Part shown: in pieces, positions 1 to 12,135 of the stretch | How positions within the stretch are numbered: position 1 is the first letter of the stretch | How the letters are laid out: each line of letters opens with the position of its first letter | Assembly (NCBI GenBank): GCA_037577475.1 | Contig: CM075188.1 | Coordinates: 21,061,001-21,125,000 of the forward strand | Origin: Chaunax sp. Z400 | Lineage: Eukaryota; Chordata; Actinopteri; Lophiiformes; Chaunacidae | Length of the DNA: 64,000 bases | Reading direction: 5' to 3' | The notes under the pieces: model-generated | What the model saw: only the letters and a program-made list of their open reading frames with translations | Databases searched by the model: none | Told to the model about the DNA's origin: nothing | Translations under genes and position numbers: made by a program

Positions 1-2449
1 CACAGTTTGGATAGCTGTGTTTCCCGGTTCTGTGTTGATCCCGTCCTTTTCTGCTTTCAATGATTCAGTTAGCATTCAAATAGAATTAACGTAATGCCAC
101 GCACTCTTAGTGAGGCTATGATGATAATGTTAAGTCTCCAACTTGGCTTTAAGAAATGTAGAAGCAAGAGATTGACCTTGGTTGTATATTTCTACTTTTA
201 GTTTTTGTTTTTTTTAATCCCTGCACGTCCACTGCAGGAATAATGGAGAAACCGACTGCATCTGTCCGTTATGTAAAGCAATGCTAAGTATTAGGAGTCT
301 TCTCCCGTCAATACCTGTTTTCCTGCAAGCTTCACTGAAGATAGAGCATTACATTTTGTAACACTGTATATGCTCTGCAGTATCTGTTAAATATCACATT
401 CATCCCTAAATAAACATCAAGCTTAACATTAATACAAAAGATTAAGTTTGAGTATTTCCCCATCATTGCCAAAAAGTCCTGAGGCCATTAGCACATCTGT
501 GTCGACATCTTCTTTGCCCTTTGTCATGTTAAAACATTAGTTTTCAATAGAGTAATCCGTTGTGTCAATGGTGGACTGTTGACTCTGTTTCTCAGTGCTG
601 AGAATTTAGATCAATCATAAATTTGTCCTTTCGTCTGGAAGAAGTAGAATTCACATACTTGACAAACGAACTTCTCATATTTACATGGGCTTACTTCATG
701 TTTACTAAAGGAGGATGTCAGATGTGAGCAGCAGGCAGTGCCTCATGTAACAAAGCTAAAAAAAAAAGATAAACCTAACTACTTTAGCTATATTGAATTT
801 GAAAGAAAAAATAAACTAGTAATATTTGTTGCTAATATCCACAGATAATTGTGAGGACATCCAGTGATATATGGACACAAGGAGGATTTGGTTTTATTAT
901 CAATACGACAATTAGCCAAAAAGTGTGTTTTGCTTTAACATAATTGCATCCAAGCTGCAGTGTCTGTGCCAAATATCCTGCCCTTTTTCTCACCTCTGGT
1001 TGTCACTGAAACCGGCCTTTGGACTCGGACTAGGCCCATTTGTACTCGTTTGTGTCTGAACGTGTGTTTGGATATGTGTGTTTTGCACTGTAATCCAAGT
1101 GGCTGAAGTTGAAATGTTTTCTTCTTCACGTGGCTGCCTTTTTTTGTTATTGACTGAAGCCATTGGCTGACGACAGGAACGCCATCCGACCATTTGAAAC
1201 GTCGGAGAGCGTCAGCTGTGCCATAAGAGCCTCCCCTTTCCTCCGTCCACAGTGGTCTTCCTCTGTGCTTCATTCTATTTGAAGCAACCTCACCAACAAC
1301 AATGTCCTCATGGTCATAGGAGATCTGCTGAGTATTATCTTCTGTAGTCTGTTTCCCATGTGTCCATCAGGGGCGTCCCAGTACAACCACTGTCCTCTTG
1401 CTGGTGGACCACTGAGCGGCCCCACTGGACGAAATGCATCAATATCAGAGAAAGGGAGAAATAGGAAGCGGACTGGTTGAATATCATTGAATTCCAGGTG
1501 TTTTGTGTTTCCAAGACATTCCGTTCTTTACTATCATTCATTATGTTGGTCAACTGTAACCGTTACAAAGTCATACAACCAGTTTAATGTCAACTCTGGC
1601 CATAGTCGAAGAAAGCTCCTTGTCCTTTATGTGCACTAGAGCAACATTTCAACACTATTTCAAGTTGTGTGTTTGTTTAAAAGTTACCCTGATTACAGAA
1701 CACGGTTATTTTCAACTGATAATTATTTACCGAGAGGAAGCTGCCAATTTATTAACCACTAACAGTTCACTTCAGTGATGCAAGGTCAAGCGATAAGTCG
1801 AATCAGAGGTGTGTGTTTTACAGTTTACAGTTTGCTGTAATACTACAGTCCTGTTGCACAGGGAGGGACCGCTCCTCTGTTTGCTGTACAGTAACTATTT
1901 GATGTACATTAATAAATTTCAGTTCTTCTGTTCATTTGTCCACTTTGAGCTTTTACTGTTTTACCGACTGGAATTATTAATTGTACAAAAATGAGTGAGC
2001 ATTAATTGAAATGATCACATTCTCTTATGTTTTGCATGGCATTCTACCTTTTATTTTTTTTTTATTTTTATTTTTTTTTTTTTTTGAATCAGGGTTGTGA
2101 AACTATCCAGATCCTACAATTCTACCCGGCATCCTGCCTGGTCAGCAAACTTCTTTTTTTTTCATCGACACAATGAGAGGCACCAGTTAAATATACCGAA
2201 CATATGAGATAACATTTTATCTGATAATACAATCACCTGATAAACTGGGAGGTTGCTGTCATCAGGGTCAAAAATCAGGGGTTGCCAGTTTCAGGGGTGT
2301 GTTAATAATCCAGACAAAGTATTAAAAGCTATCTTCGGATTTAGAAATTACTCAATATAGGCTTATAGTAGTTTGTTGTGCAAAATTATTATATGGAAAA
2401 TTGCTACTGAAGTGCATACAGTATGCAGTTTCCAGTCCTGCTCCTGGAA
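1..2449. other. Intergenic, no gene seen
   Basis: AT-rich intergenic DNA. All open frames are short (at most about 112 codons), lack splice context and have no recognisable protein motif. There is a homopolymeric T-rich stretch at about 2,048-2,085. I see no exon, RNA gene or clear mobile element here. Confidence 0.6.
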
Positions 2450-2660
2450 ATCGGTAGATGATCACAAACTGACAGCTAGAAGGGCACTCAGTAGAGCACA
2501 TACCTCCGCCAAAGCCCAGCATTCCCTTTTAATTAAACCGAACCCTAATCCAAATTCCAACAAGGGGTGTGCCGTCAAAATGGCTCCCCTCAGGGTTATT
2601 TCAGTGTTAAAACAAAATGAAAATTCATGCATCTGCCCCTTTATCCAGCACAGAAGCGTA
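2450..2660. repeat. Probable teleost interspersed repeat
   Basis: The stretch contains the phrase 'gggcactcagtagagc' followed by 'catacctccgcc', which I recall as a common dispersed fish sequence. Its reading frame (from 2,373) has no recognisable protein. The call rests on memory of the motif and not on a copy elsewhere in this window. Confidence 0.4.
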
Positions 2661-3569
2661 TTGCGTTGATTTGAGAGAGCAAAAAAGTGTTCTGTTTTTC
2701 TGACTGAACGACATAATTATCTCATTCATTTGGCAAAACAGAGCCGGAGACTTAAAATGTCATGGTAGACTGTGTTGGTGGACGTGCAAATGCAAAGATT
2801 TGATGTTGAAGATGACATTGAATTTGTTGTATTAAGTCATTTGTACAGTTTACTGTAGAAGGTCATGACAGCACTACTACTGAACCCTACTATACACTAC
2901 ATTTCACACATCAGTGGTCATCTGTTGATTAGTGCTTTTGTACAATTTTGGGGAATTCACATTGGTAAAAAATAACTTCTTAGCGTATTGTCACCAGATT
3001 CTGAACAACTGCTAGGGGCCAATGATATTAATGTGGATACCAAATAATACGGGTAGGTTTTCATGGTCAAGGATTCATATTATGACAGTCAAACTATTGC
3101 TTTTAAATGCAGTGACATCACGGTTGGCGAAGGTCTGCACTCTCTAAGTCTGCTTTATAACCATAAATAAGCTCTATGCTGACAAATAACCTCATGAAAA
3201 AAATACTTAACACCAACTGTGTATAAAGTATATATCCAGAGGCGTTTGTAATAAAAGAGTAGACTTAATGCAAAAAAAAAAATCTTTTATTGTTTCTACT
3301 CATCATATCCAGTAGAGGGAGCTCCAGCCTCGTGGTTGAAGCTGTACACCCTCACCTGGGAGCTGACAGCAGAGGCCAACATGTGGCCAGCCTTGAGTCG
3401 TCCTCCTCTACCATATCCTGATATCTAAAACTTCCTCCAACAATTGAAGGAAATATGCCCTAGCACACAATCACTGCTGTCACTCAGCAGCCTTTAATAC
3501 CTGAATGTTTTCATCTGATATTATCAGTAATTAATGGTGGTGATTGCAATTTCTTGGATATGAAACTTG

Positions 3570-3606
<37 letters not shown>

Positions 3607-5459
3607 TGTGTGCGTGTTTGCCTGTGTTCATGTGTGTTGTGTTTCTTTGGTTTGTTTTCCAGAAGGTTCTATTCCATATTTAGTTATTATTTGTACTAAC
3701 AGCAGTATTTATGTTTATAGATACATGAACTTAATACTATTTTAGAAGTTATTATCTACTTATATTATTGTATGTTTTATTGTTGGATGTTTTTTGCCAA
3801 TATGCTTCAGTAGTGCTGACACAGAAAGACCTAAACATTTAAAAAATGAAGAATAAAACTTCCTAATACTGAGTTCATTGAGCTGTTGTGTAGTATGTTA
3901 GCTCTATTTCAGAGGATTGTCCAAACATAGACAAATTTGCCTCAATATTGCCTTCGATTTTTCTCTCCCTGGTTCTACAATACCCACATAAGTTAAGTCA
4001 AACCATAATATACGTGCTGTGATGTTTATTGTCATTATTATTAATTATTCAAGTCGGTCTTAAAACAATAGTTAGATGCCCATATGGAGACTGAAACTGG
4101 ATTTACTTGCTGTAATTACTCATTTGGTTCAAACCACTACTGACAAACAGATGCTGAAAATCACAATTATTATTTCAGCTTCCAAAACACAGCAGGATGC
4201 TGCTCAGACTGGACAGACAGTGTTATAAATTATTAATCATTGTCTTAAAGCAGAGGCAGTCTCACATGATTGTCTCTGTTTTATCAACATCCTTGTTCGC
4301 TGAAAAACAGGAATGGAGCTTAGACAAAGTTCACTCAGGTCATCCGGAGTGAACTTCTTTTATGCATACTTACTTTTAATGCTGTTAGACCACGAGTGTT
4401 CCTTCATTTAAGCAGTCTGACTTCCCAGTAAGCCTCTGATTGTGTCCACTGTGTCCCAACAACAGATCACATCAGGTCTTCACTTGGTAAAAACACCAAA
4501 TCATCTCCAGATTTTTACCCCCACCTTAGACTCCGTTAGGACATTTTGTATGGTGGCTTCAGGTGTAATTGCCAAAATACCTTCATTTTATTATCAATAT
4601 CAAAAATCATATTTTTAATAACAACTTAATCTTAGCCTCTTGTAGTTGGGGGTATGATAATGAAGATTAGAGGAGTATGCTTACTTAGCAAAAAGCCTCA
4701 AAGCTATATAAACATAAAAAAAAAAGTGTCTGTAGATTCTTCCAGGGAAGTCTTTTGTCAGTCAGTCCAGGGTTATTAGGTTGGTTTTGGTTACTGGCCC
4801 ATCACTGATCAAGGATAAAAGCAGCTGACAACAAGGCACAGCTATCTTTGTCTCCTAGTGAGACCTTGTCAGCTGAATGTTTGTATTATTCATCGATCCC
4901 TACAGTACATACGCAGACTGTGTATATAAGGAAACTTGGAAAAGTCACATCAGTTAATGTTACAGCCGGAGCGACGTGGTTATCTGAGGGCAACAAATAG
5001 ACACAAAAACAGAACTGCTGCGGCTTTGAGGTCATATCTATGCATCAGTGTAACAGTTGACAATTTAACAGCAAACATGTACAGGTTACAAAACCAAAAG
5101 AAAACACGGTCACTGCAGGAAAAGAGTGGAATGCATTAATAAAGATGTGTAATAGACACTTCATGTAAGGATCACCAATCTGAAATTTAGTTCGCATTGA
5201 AATTGAAGCATTGCAGTGATCTGGATGAAACACGTGCAGAGAGGTAAAAGAAAAACTTGGAAACACACTGGTTGTGTGTTGAAAATTATTTATACAGTTT
5301 GTTATTTAGCATCCATGAAAAGTATCTGAATAGCATTCAAGGGTGTGTGACTGAGAGAGGCTGAAAAACACATGGTTAGTTTGACTGGAACTTATTAAAT
5401 GTGTTCCTGTTGATCACATGGTAAATGGTCTTTTTTTTTGTATTATTGTTTGAATGGTC
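2661..5459. other. Intergenic, no gene seen
   Basis: Apart from a TG microsatellite near 3.57 kb I see only AT-rich unique-looking sequence. Open frames are short and lack coding character. Confidence 0.6.
3571..3602. repeat. (TG)n microsatellite
   Basis: About 16 uninterrupted TG units, followed by a degenerate GT/GC-containing continuation to about 3,616. Dinucleotide repeats of this type are typical of fish intergenic DNA. Confidence 0.97.
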
Positions 5460-5460
5460 C

Positions 5461-5685
5461 AACTTGCTCCCACCACCAAAGACATGTAATATAGGTGAAT
5501 CAGTGACACTAAATTGCCCATGCATGAGAATGATTGTTTGTCTTTCTATGTGGCCCTGTGATGAACTGGTGACTTGCCCAGGGTGTGCACCCTGCCTCTC
5601 GCCCAATGTCAGCTGGGATAGGCTCCAGCCCGCCTGCGACCCTACACAGGATAAGTGGTGATAGAAAATGAATGGATGGCTGATT
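5461..5685 (+). repeat. Teleost L2/V-SINE-type repeat, plus orientation
   Basis: The sequence runs from a 'caccaccaaagacatgtaa' segment through 'gtgacactaaattgccca', then a 'gatgaactggtgacttgccc' segment, 'gggataggctccagcc' and finally an 'aatggatgg' tail. This order of blocks is the widely dispersed teleost tail shared by L2-like LINEs and V-SINEs. A related, inverted copy of the upstream half lies at about 8.60-8.91 kb. The frames inside it are not genes. Family assignment is from memory. Confidence 0.75.
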
Positions 5686-5937
5686 TTGTCCCTCTATTCT
5701 ACTCTGATTGATTCTTTTGAAAATGAGACCTTGGTAGAGATGATAATGTGATGTTTGGTTTGGGTGGACAGGACATAGCGTTCTGTACTGACAGCCTCTG
5801 ATCATGTTCACACTGCCATGTTATGAGTAGACGGCACACAAAGAGTGTTATGTGCAAAATGGTTCATGTACTGCAAGGTGATGGTGGCCATGGAAGTGTC
5901 CTTGCTTGCACTCCAGGTACTAAATTCCTTGTATGTG

Positions 5938-5982
5938 TACACATACTTGGCCTTTAAAGCTGATTCTGATTCTGATTCTGAT
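5938..5982 (+). repeat. LINE-like 3' end with (TGATTC)n tail
   Basis: A short segment ending in 'ggcctttaaagctgattctg' plus further TGATTC units. This resembles the 3' terminus of a non-LTR retrotransposon that ends in a short tandem repeat instead of poly-A. Only the extreme 3' end is visible (5' truncation is usual for such copies), so the family is not assigned with confidence. Confidence 0.5.
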
Positions 5983-5985
5983 ATG

Positions 5986-7744
5986 AGTTAAGAAAGAGCT
6001 GAAGTATCATCTGCCACTGTGCCCTTGGCCAAAACTGTCTGTAAATTCAATGCACTGTAAGGTTATGTTAGAGGCAAAAAAAAAGAAAAAAGGAAGGATG
6101 AAATCCAAATATTAGCTTCAAATTATATTTCAGATTTTGTTTGTTCGGTTTATTCAGCTAGTGTTTGTTAGTGGAGTATTTTTGATTCATTTAATGAACA
6201 TCAAGTGCTGAATCTGATAGCATCATTTGATCTTTAACCAACATTTATGCTGATGCTATGCTGATTACAGGTGTTGGTTTCTTTCTTTCTGTGAAACTTA
6301 GTCAAATTTCTAAGAATGAAAAACTAAAATATCCCAGAGGGCCGTTGCAGGTACTTGCACGACCTGTGCGTTTGCTTTGCTGCATGTTTTACTGCAGCCT
6401 GCTTGCTGCTCTGCAGCTTCATGTGAGTCTGTTCTCTGAATAGTTAGTATATTTAAAGGAAAAACCTGTACATCATCTTCCACTGTGAGTTAAATGTTAA
6501 AGGTTTTCTTTCTTTTTGAACCCATCTTCCACCTTGTCTTCTACTGATTTCAGATATGACAACCATCCTGAGACCATGTCGCATTTTGTAGTCAAGGCCA
6601 TTTCCACGCAGTAAAGGTGGGCCTGTTTGGTTACATTTTGTCAGTTTATTTTATTCTCTTCTATTTTTATACTTCAAACCTGTTGTAACTTGCAGAAAGT
6701 GTTATTTGGATGTAACCACCAGATGAACAGTTGTTTTTTAAGTCTGCCTGTGGGTGGAGACTTAAAAGTTCCAGGTGTGATGAGACAGTAAATGATGTTT
6801 ATGCATTTCAACAGGAAGCGATTGGTGGTGTGATGTTATGATTTGCTTCTCAGGTGCCTGTGACTCACCTTGGGGCACCGGGTGTGTCATTATAATTGAT
6901 ACGTGCTGCTTGCCACAAGGGACAAAAATAACTTTTACTGCTATCTTGGTTGGACAAATACTTTAAATCATAGATGACTATATAGCAAAGAAGAGGATCA
7001 CTGTCTCTGTTTAACACTGTAGAATAGCTTCAAGGAAGGTGATGGGCAGACTCAGAAGACATCTTGGCTTCCCAAAGGTGAAATTTAGTGCTTTCCATTA
7101 TACACGTAACAAACCTAAGCACATGATTACGGCAGCATGGCCTTCCCTCCTCTCGAAAAGCCAAAACTGATCATATAGTGTGTTCAATTCACGTCTCGAT
7201 CGCCTCAGTCTGTAACATAATCACAAAAGGCGATCATTACAAGCCCTTAATACCGGAAAATCACATAGCATTGCTGGACTCCTTTATAAGCTAATTACAC
7301 TAGGATATGCCCCTGAAAAGGTAAGTAATTTAAATAAATGATGTTAGCATGGTTTAAAAAAAACAACAACCCTTCACTTGGTTGAGCGCAGTGATATCAG
7401 CCATGATACCTCCAACACCATAAACATCAGGATATGCTCCAAGAACAAGCAATGGTACGTATGAAAAAAAAGAAGCAAACATTTAAACTCAATTAAAACC
7501 TGTAACATAATAAAGATAACTGAAACTAACCCACGGGTGTGTGTTTGTTTTAATTCCCTCATATGCTTTAATGTGAGCTGTAACGTAATTCAAACATCAG
7601 CCAACCCTGGATAGAGTGTGAAGCAATGTTATTCTAGCAATGGTAAAAGTGAGCAAAATGAACACGACAGATAAAAGGCTAAGGGACAAGCGGAGAATAA
7701 ATAGGAGATCCTCAAACACTTTGGCACAAACATGTAACTACAGA
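5986..7744. other. Intergenic, no gene seen
   Basis: AT-rich sequence with no supported exon. The longest open frames are about 60 codons and unrecognisable. Confidence 0.6.
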
Positions 7745-7749
7745 GTGGT

Positions 7750-7860
7750 AATGGTCCTGTAGTTCAACAGATGGAGCAATGCTACCAGTGTTAGTGGTTT
7801 AATTCCCAGTAGTGCAACAAGTGATAATAACTGTGTACTGAATGGGGCCAAAACATCCAC
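7750..7860 (+). repeat. tRNA-derived SINE-like head (degenerate)
   Basis: The segment has a box-A-like 'tgtagttcaacagatgg' (about 7,758-7,774) and, about 25 bases further on, a box-B-like 'ggtttaattcc' (7,796-7,806). This order and spacing fit the internal RNA polymerase III promoter of a tRNA-derived element. Box B departs from the consensus and no cloverleaf with paired acceptor arms is evident, so I call a decayed SINE head and not a tRNA gene. Confidence 0.45.
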
Positions 7861-8599
7861 CAGTTACAGAGAAAGTTTGATCATGACTGGGATTTGTGTA
7901 GCTGTGGAGTGCATGTTAGCAAAAAGACTAGAGACCATTTCTACTTTTACTTGTAGCATTTTTTACCAAACTCACCCCTCACACATTCAACCTCATTCCA
8001 CCCCTTTATTCTCTGTAAAGCAAGAAAGTTGAATGAAATTGTCCACAACCTGGAGAGATCAAGACAATTTGGTGGTGGTGATCCAGATTATATTCATCAC
8101 AATGGTTTGTGCAATATCACACTCTCTGTCCAACCACATATACCTATCATGAGAGAGTCCTAATAAACAGATTTTGTAAGTATTTTACACACTCCAATAC
8201 TGCAGAATAAGCTTCTAAATGCGACATGTCTTCGCTCATTTGCTGTGCATGTTAGGCTCTCAGTCTGAGGCAGAAATGCTCTAATTTGTTCCTGGAGAAT
8301 CTAAAGAAGGGAGTTCAGGTCAAATCTGTGGTTAAAACCTTGATGTGGGCTATTTTATTGTTTTTTTTATTGTTTTATTGGCATTTCAAGTGATGTCACC
8401 CATCACTTAAAAAATGTTAATTGTTACTTTGCTTGGATATTTGATTGCAGAATGATGTATGAGCAGTGTTTGACACCAAGAAAGTGGCTCTTTAATCACC
8501 CTGAATCTCAGTTTGTGTGAACAGCTAGTTTGGAAGGCAGTTGAGATTTGAGGATTTGGACCCTAACAACCTATTAGTGCACATACAGTACAATGAGAA
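7861..8599. other. Intergenic, no gene seen
   Basis: Unique-looking AT-rich DNA without supported features. Confidence 0.6.
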
Positions 8600-8910
8600 T
8601 GGATTCTTCAGTCATCCAACATCCATTCTCTGTAACTGCTTATCCTTTGCAAGGCCGAGCGGCTGGAGCCTACACCAGCTGACATCCTGAGAGGCAGGGT
8701 ACATCACATTTATACCAGTGTATGAATTTAGAGTCACCAGTTCACTTATATTGCATGTTTTTGGATTGTGGGAAGAATCGGGAGAACCCGGAGGGAACCC
8801 ACGCAGACACAGGGAGAACATGCATACTACACCTCGAAAGGCCCCAGGTCTGGATTTGAACCCAGAGGCGTTTTGCTGTGAAGTGACAACACTAACACTG
8901 CACTGAATGT
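8600..8910 (-). repeat. Teleost L2/V-SINE-type repeat, minus orientation
   Basis: Read on the minus strand, this begins with a box-B-like 'gggttcaaatcc' and continues through the block 'catgttctccctgtgtctgc' and then 'gggttccctccggg' and 'cccacaatccaaaaacatg'. It ends near 'ataagcagttacagagaat'. This is the same family as the plus-oriented copy at 5.46 kb and is more complete at its 5' half. The frames on both strands (8,612-9,009) are shadows of the repeat. Confidence 0.75.
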
Positions 8911-9026
8911 TTCAAAAAGGAGTGCATGTTTTTGCAAAGACTTTTTATATGATAAAATACTGAGTGGTAAGGCAGGAGTTAGCACCAGTCTTTGAGTTCT
9001 GGGACTCACTAAATAAGGATGATGAG

Positions 9027-10008
9027 TAGGGTTGCAAAATTCCGGGAATATTCAAAGTTGGAAACTTTCAATGGGAATTAATGGGAATTAACGGGAATTA
9101 ACGGGAATAAACTGGGAATTTTGGGGTAATTTATACTACTGTATTTACCTTGTCATATACAGACATAAATATAAACATTTTGCTTTATCATAAGCACACA
9201 TGCATGCAAACATTCCTAATACAAATTATAAAAATGACATTTTTGACGCAAGTCTATTTGTGAGTAGAACTTTAATGGATTCTGGAACAACAAAAAACAT
9301 GAATGTTGAATAAAATTAATTTATTCATTCCCCCCAAATGAGTCCCATTCAAAATGTAAAATGAAAGCATTTAGTTCCTTCTGCATTGGCTGGGGTGAAA
9401 TGTCTCCACACGTCAGATAGTGCATGTGGCAATGTTCTGTAGAATAAGTTGAGAAAAAAGCTTGTGAAAAACACTAATGCCCAATGCCATGCACAGAGAT
9501 TTAAATAGTTAGCTAAACAATTGGAATAGTCTTTAAAAATATTTTACAATTGATGGATAAATGAATAGAAATAGGCTCGATGAATAGATAAACAAAAAAC
9601 TGGCAAGCTAGAAACTATATAAACACATGTTGATTTAGTATTTGCTAGTTAAACTTAAATACCATAGATCAAATATATTTACCACAGTAATATCATCAAA
9701 ACTTACCTGACTGGATGTAGTGGATTGTAGTCCTTGGGCCTTGGGGGATTTAGGTTTCCTTAGGTTTCAGTTTCCTTATCGTCAGACAGCTGATAAGGAA
9801 ACCAAAACCTAAACCCCCCACTCATCGGTATTAGACACTGAAGCAGGATGTAAACATTGTACTGATTTGTAGCATTCAAAACATTCACTCATTCATTCAT
9901 TCAAACCTTTATTTATTCTCGAATAGACAGTTGAGGTTACCCTCATTTACAATGTCGCCGACACTTACAGGAAAATTTCCGGAATTTTTCCGCCCCTTTG
10001 CAACCCTA
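9027..10008. mobile_element. Non-autonomous hAT-like DNA transposon (982 bp)
   Basis: The element starts TAGGGTTGCAAA and ends TTTGCAACCCTA, giving short perfect terminal inverted repeats. It is flanked by an exact 8-bp direct repeat ATGATGAG (9,019-9,026 and 10,009-10,016), and an 8-bp target duplication is characteristic of the hAT superfamily. The left end carries several 'gggaatta' iterations (9,073-9,117). No transposase frame is present, so it would need a transposase supplied in trans. An internal imperfect palindrome lies at about 9,752-9,817. Boundaries are seen directly; the superfamily call is inferred from duplication length and terminal sequence. Confidence 0.85.
9752..9817. repeat. 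Imperfect palindrome inside the hAT-like element
   Basis: An 11-bp perfect stem, GTTTCCTTATC (9,770-9,780) with GATAAGGAAAC (9,792-9,802), is separated by an 11-bp loop. Outer arms with 'ggggga', 'taggttt', 'aaaacctaaa' and 'cccccc' extend the dyad imperfectly. It could form a hairpin in single-stranded DNA or RNA. Confidence 0.85.
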
Positions 10009-10016
10009 ATGATGAG

Positions 10017-11230
10017 TGCAAGTGATTGCTGTAAAACGGGGAAAAATGGAGTGGATGAATGGAAAAAACCAACATTACTTTAATGACAGGAAGGCATTCA
10101 TTTGATAAGTGATGCCGGCTGATGAGGTGCTCAACGTGTCCAGTGAATCTGCTGCCTCACACAGACTTACAGACTTACAAGCTTTAATTAGTAAGTCCTG
10201 CTATCGAATGTCTCCCTGTCACCAGAGCTGCTTGTTTGTGCACAGGACTTTTGGCACCGAATCATACTACACAAATAATGATCTGTAAACAACTTTTGGA
10301 ATTATTTTTCAAGAGAGTTGTTAATAATAGGTATGAGAGGAACCAAACGTAACTGGGCAAGAAAGGATTTGCTGTTGGTAGGAGTGGAAAAGCTTTGAGG
10401 AGCACAGTTTTAATCTTACAGTGCCCTTCTTTACGATACATGCTGTACCGAAAACAGTATGTCTTTGGTTCAAGAGGCCTCCGTTAGTCTTTTCATCTCA
10501 GCCGGCTGGGCTGTTGCTTTGTGTCAGAGCTCAATGCTGACATTCTCTAATCTGTCTGGCCAACGGCCTGGAGGAGGAAACATTGTTCAGCCTCAGTGTT
10601 TACATCTCCTGCCTCCTGCGCAAGAACAAACCCTCCAGCTTAGAGGGAAAGTAAGAGTCTCCAGTTTTGCTGAGAAATACCAAGTTCCATCCATCTCTGT
10701 TTAGAATATCAACAGCTGGCAGCAAAAATCAGACACTCCTTTCAGTTTGTTGACCCTCGGCACTATGTCCTCTATTTTTAACCTCTACATAGACGTGTTT
10801 TTCTCAAGCTACACCTGTGAAAAAACACTTCCATTTTGGTCGATTTAAACATGAGGAGATTTCAACAGAGGCTTCTGCAGCAGGGCATGTTATATTATTT
10901 AGGGAGTCTGACAGGACACTCCACTGGGTGTAAAGAGAAAGGGAAGGATAGTTTATCTCTTATTTCTCTCTCATACACTCACACTCTCTCATTTTTATCG
11001 TCTCTTTCGCTTTGCGTCTCCTCTTCCACACTCCCTCCAACTACCAAGATATCCTAACCTCTAACCTTCTTACAATGAGCCATTTTTACTAAAAGTTCGA
11101 GCAATGGCGCCGCAATGAAGCTCCTTCTCTGTGCCGCCTTTGTTTATTTAGGATGACCAACCATAACGGTACACTAATGGGAGATTTCATAAAGCATGCC
11201 AGTGTTCGGCAAGCAAAGGGCATAACAAAT
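10017..11230. other. Intergenic, no gene seen
   Basis: Mixed-composition DNA with open frames up to about 80 codons, none recognisable or bounded by convincing splice sites. A TC-rich patch lies at about 10,950-11,035. Confidence 0.55.
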
Positions 11231-11235
11231 AGCAC

Positions 11236-11642
11236 GGCATCGTCTGCGTCTAGTGTGACGTTTTACATGTGCATCAAGCAGCGCTTTGTAAGCAAAATAA
11301 CATGGCAACACCGGTTATTTAACTTCCCTATTACATCTTGTTCTACATTCAGAGGATAAGGAGCTCCTGGACCTCACACTGTCTCCTGCCAAATGCGACT
11401 CGCTGCTTTTTTAATCTCCTAGTTGTGGGTGTCATCAAAATGTCCCACCCTCATCCTGTCCCACAGCCTTGCTCCGTTTATACGGATGTTGATTTGGCGC
11501 TGTTACTACCTTCGCTGCTGTCTGAAAGGCAGAACAACAACGATCCCCATCACGCCCTTGTAACTTTTAAACAGAACGATGAGGCGCAGTACAGGCACAC
11601 AGTCCTGCCTTCAACAGGCTGTGTAAAAGGGTCTGTTATTTA
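11236..11642 (+). repeat. Three-copy dispersed repeat, copy 1
   Basis: This segment shares ordered blocks with 13,711-14,085 (same orientation) and 21,880-22,290 (inverted). Shared blocks include 'gtgacgttttacatgtgcat', 'aggataaggagctcc', 'ctgttactacct' and 'ctgccttcaacaggctgtgt'. The 107-codon frame inside it is not conserved in copy 2, so it is not a gene. It resembles a short non-autonomous mobile element, but I could not define terminal repeats. Confidence 0.75.
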
Positions 11643-11818
11643 TCAGAAGCAGTGTTGCTGATGATGATTGCAGAATGAGCATTTAAAAAACCTGCATCTG
11701 GATTTTACACATTCAGCCCATATTAAGATTATTCTCTTTTTAATAGCGCATAGTCAATCAATCAGCGAGTTCATTTCGGAGGCAAATAAATGTTTTTGTT
11801 TATCTGTTAAAGTGACGT

Positions 11819-12135
11819 AGGAGGAAATGAAGGGAACCGGTGAAAAGAAGAAGAAGAAGAGGAAGAGAAGAAGGGAGAAGAAAACAGGAGAGGAAGGGAT
11901 GAGAAGAGGAAGAAGTGAGGGAGAAAGAGAAACATGGACCAAAATAGGAGAGAAAGAAAAAACAGGAGAGGCCACGAGGTGAGTGTAGTCAAGTAGAGGA
12001 AAGGAGGAGGAGGAGAGGAAAGAGAAGAGAAGGGGAAGGGGGCAGGAACCGGTCTGAACCAGTGTAGGCTTTATTACCTCCACCCCCCTACCCTCTATTT
12101 CCCTCCCTCTTCCTCCTTCTCGTCTTTCCTCTGAG
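11819..12135 (+). repeat. Long purine tract followed by pyrimidine tract
   Basis: About 11,820-12,055 is strongly G/A-rich on the plus strand (many GAAGAAG, GGAGGAGG and GAGAAAG runs) with brief interruptions. About 12,070-12,133 is strongly C/T-rich. The minus-strand frames of 109 and 61 codons here encode only Ser/Phe/Leu/Pro low-complexity sequence, a by-product of the base composition. Confidence 0.9.

Noticed and set aside
7750..7860. Functional tRNA gene
   Set aside because: Box A and box B are only approximate and no paired acceptor, anticodon and T arms could be drawn, so it is listed as a SINE-like head instead.
11338..11661. 107-codon plus-strand open frame
   Set aside because: It lies in copy 1 of the three-copy repeat, and the frame is not kept in the 13.7-kb copy.
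11754..12083. 109-codon minus-strand frame rich in Ser/Phe/Leu/Pro
   Set aside because: It is simply the translation of the reverse of the purine tract.
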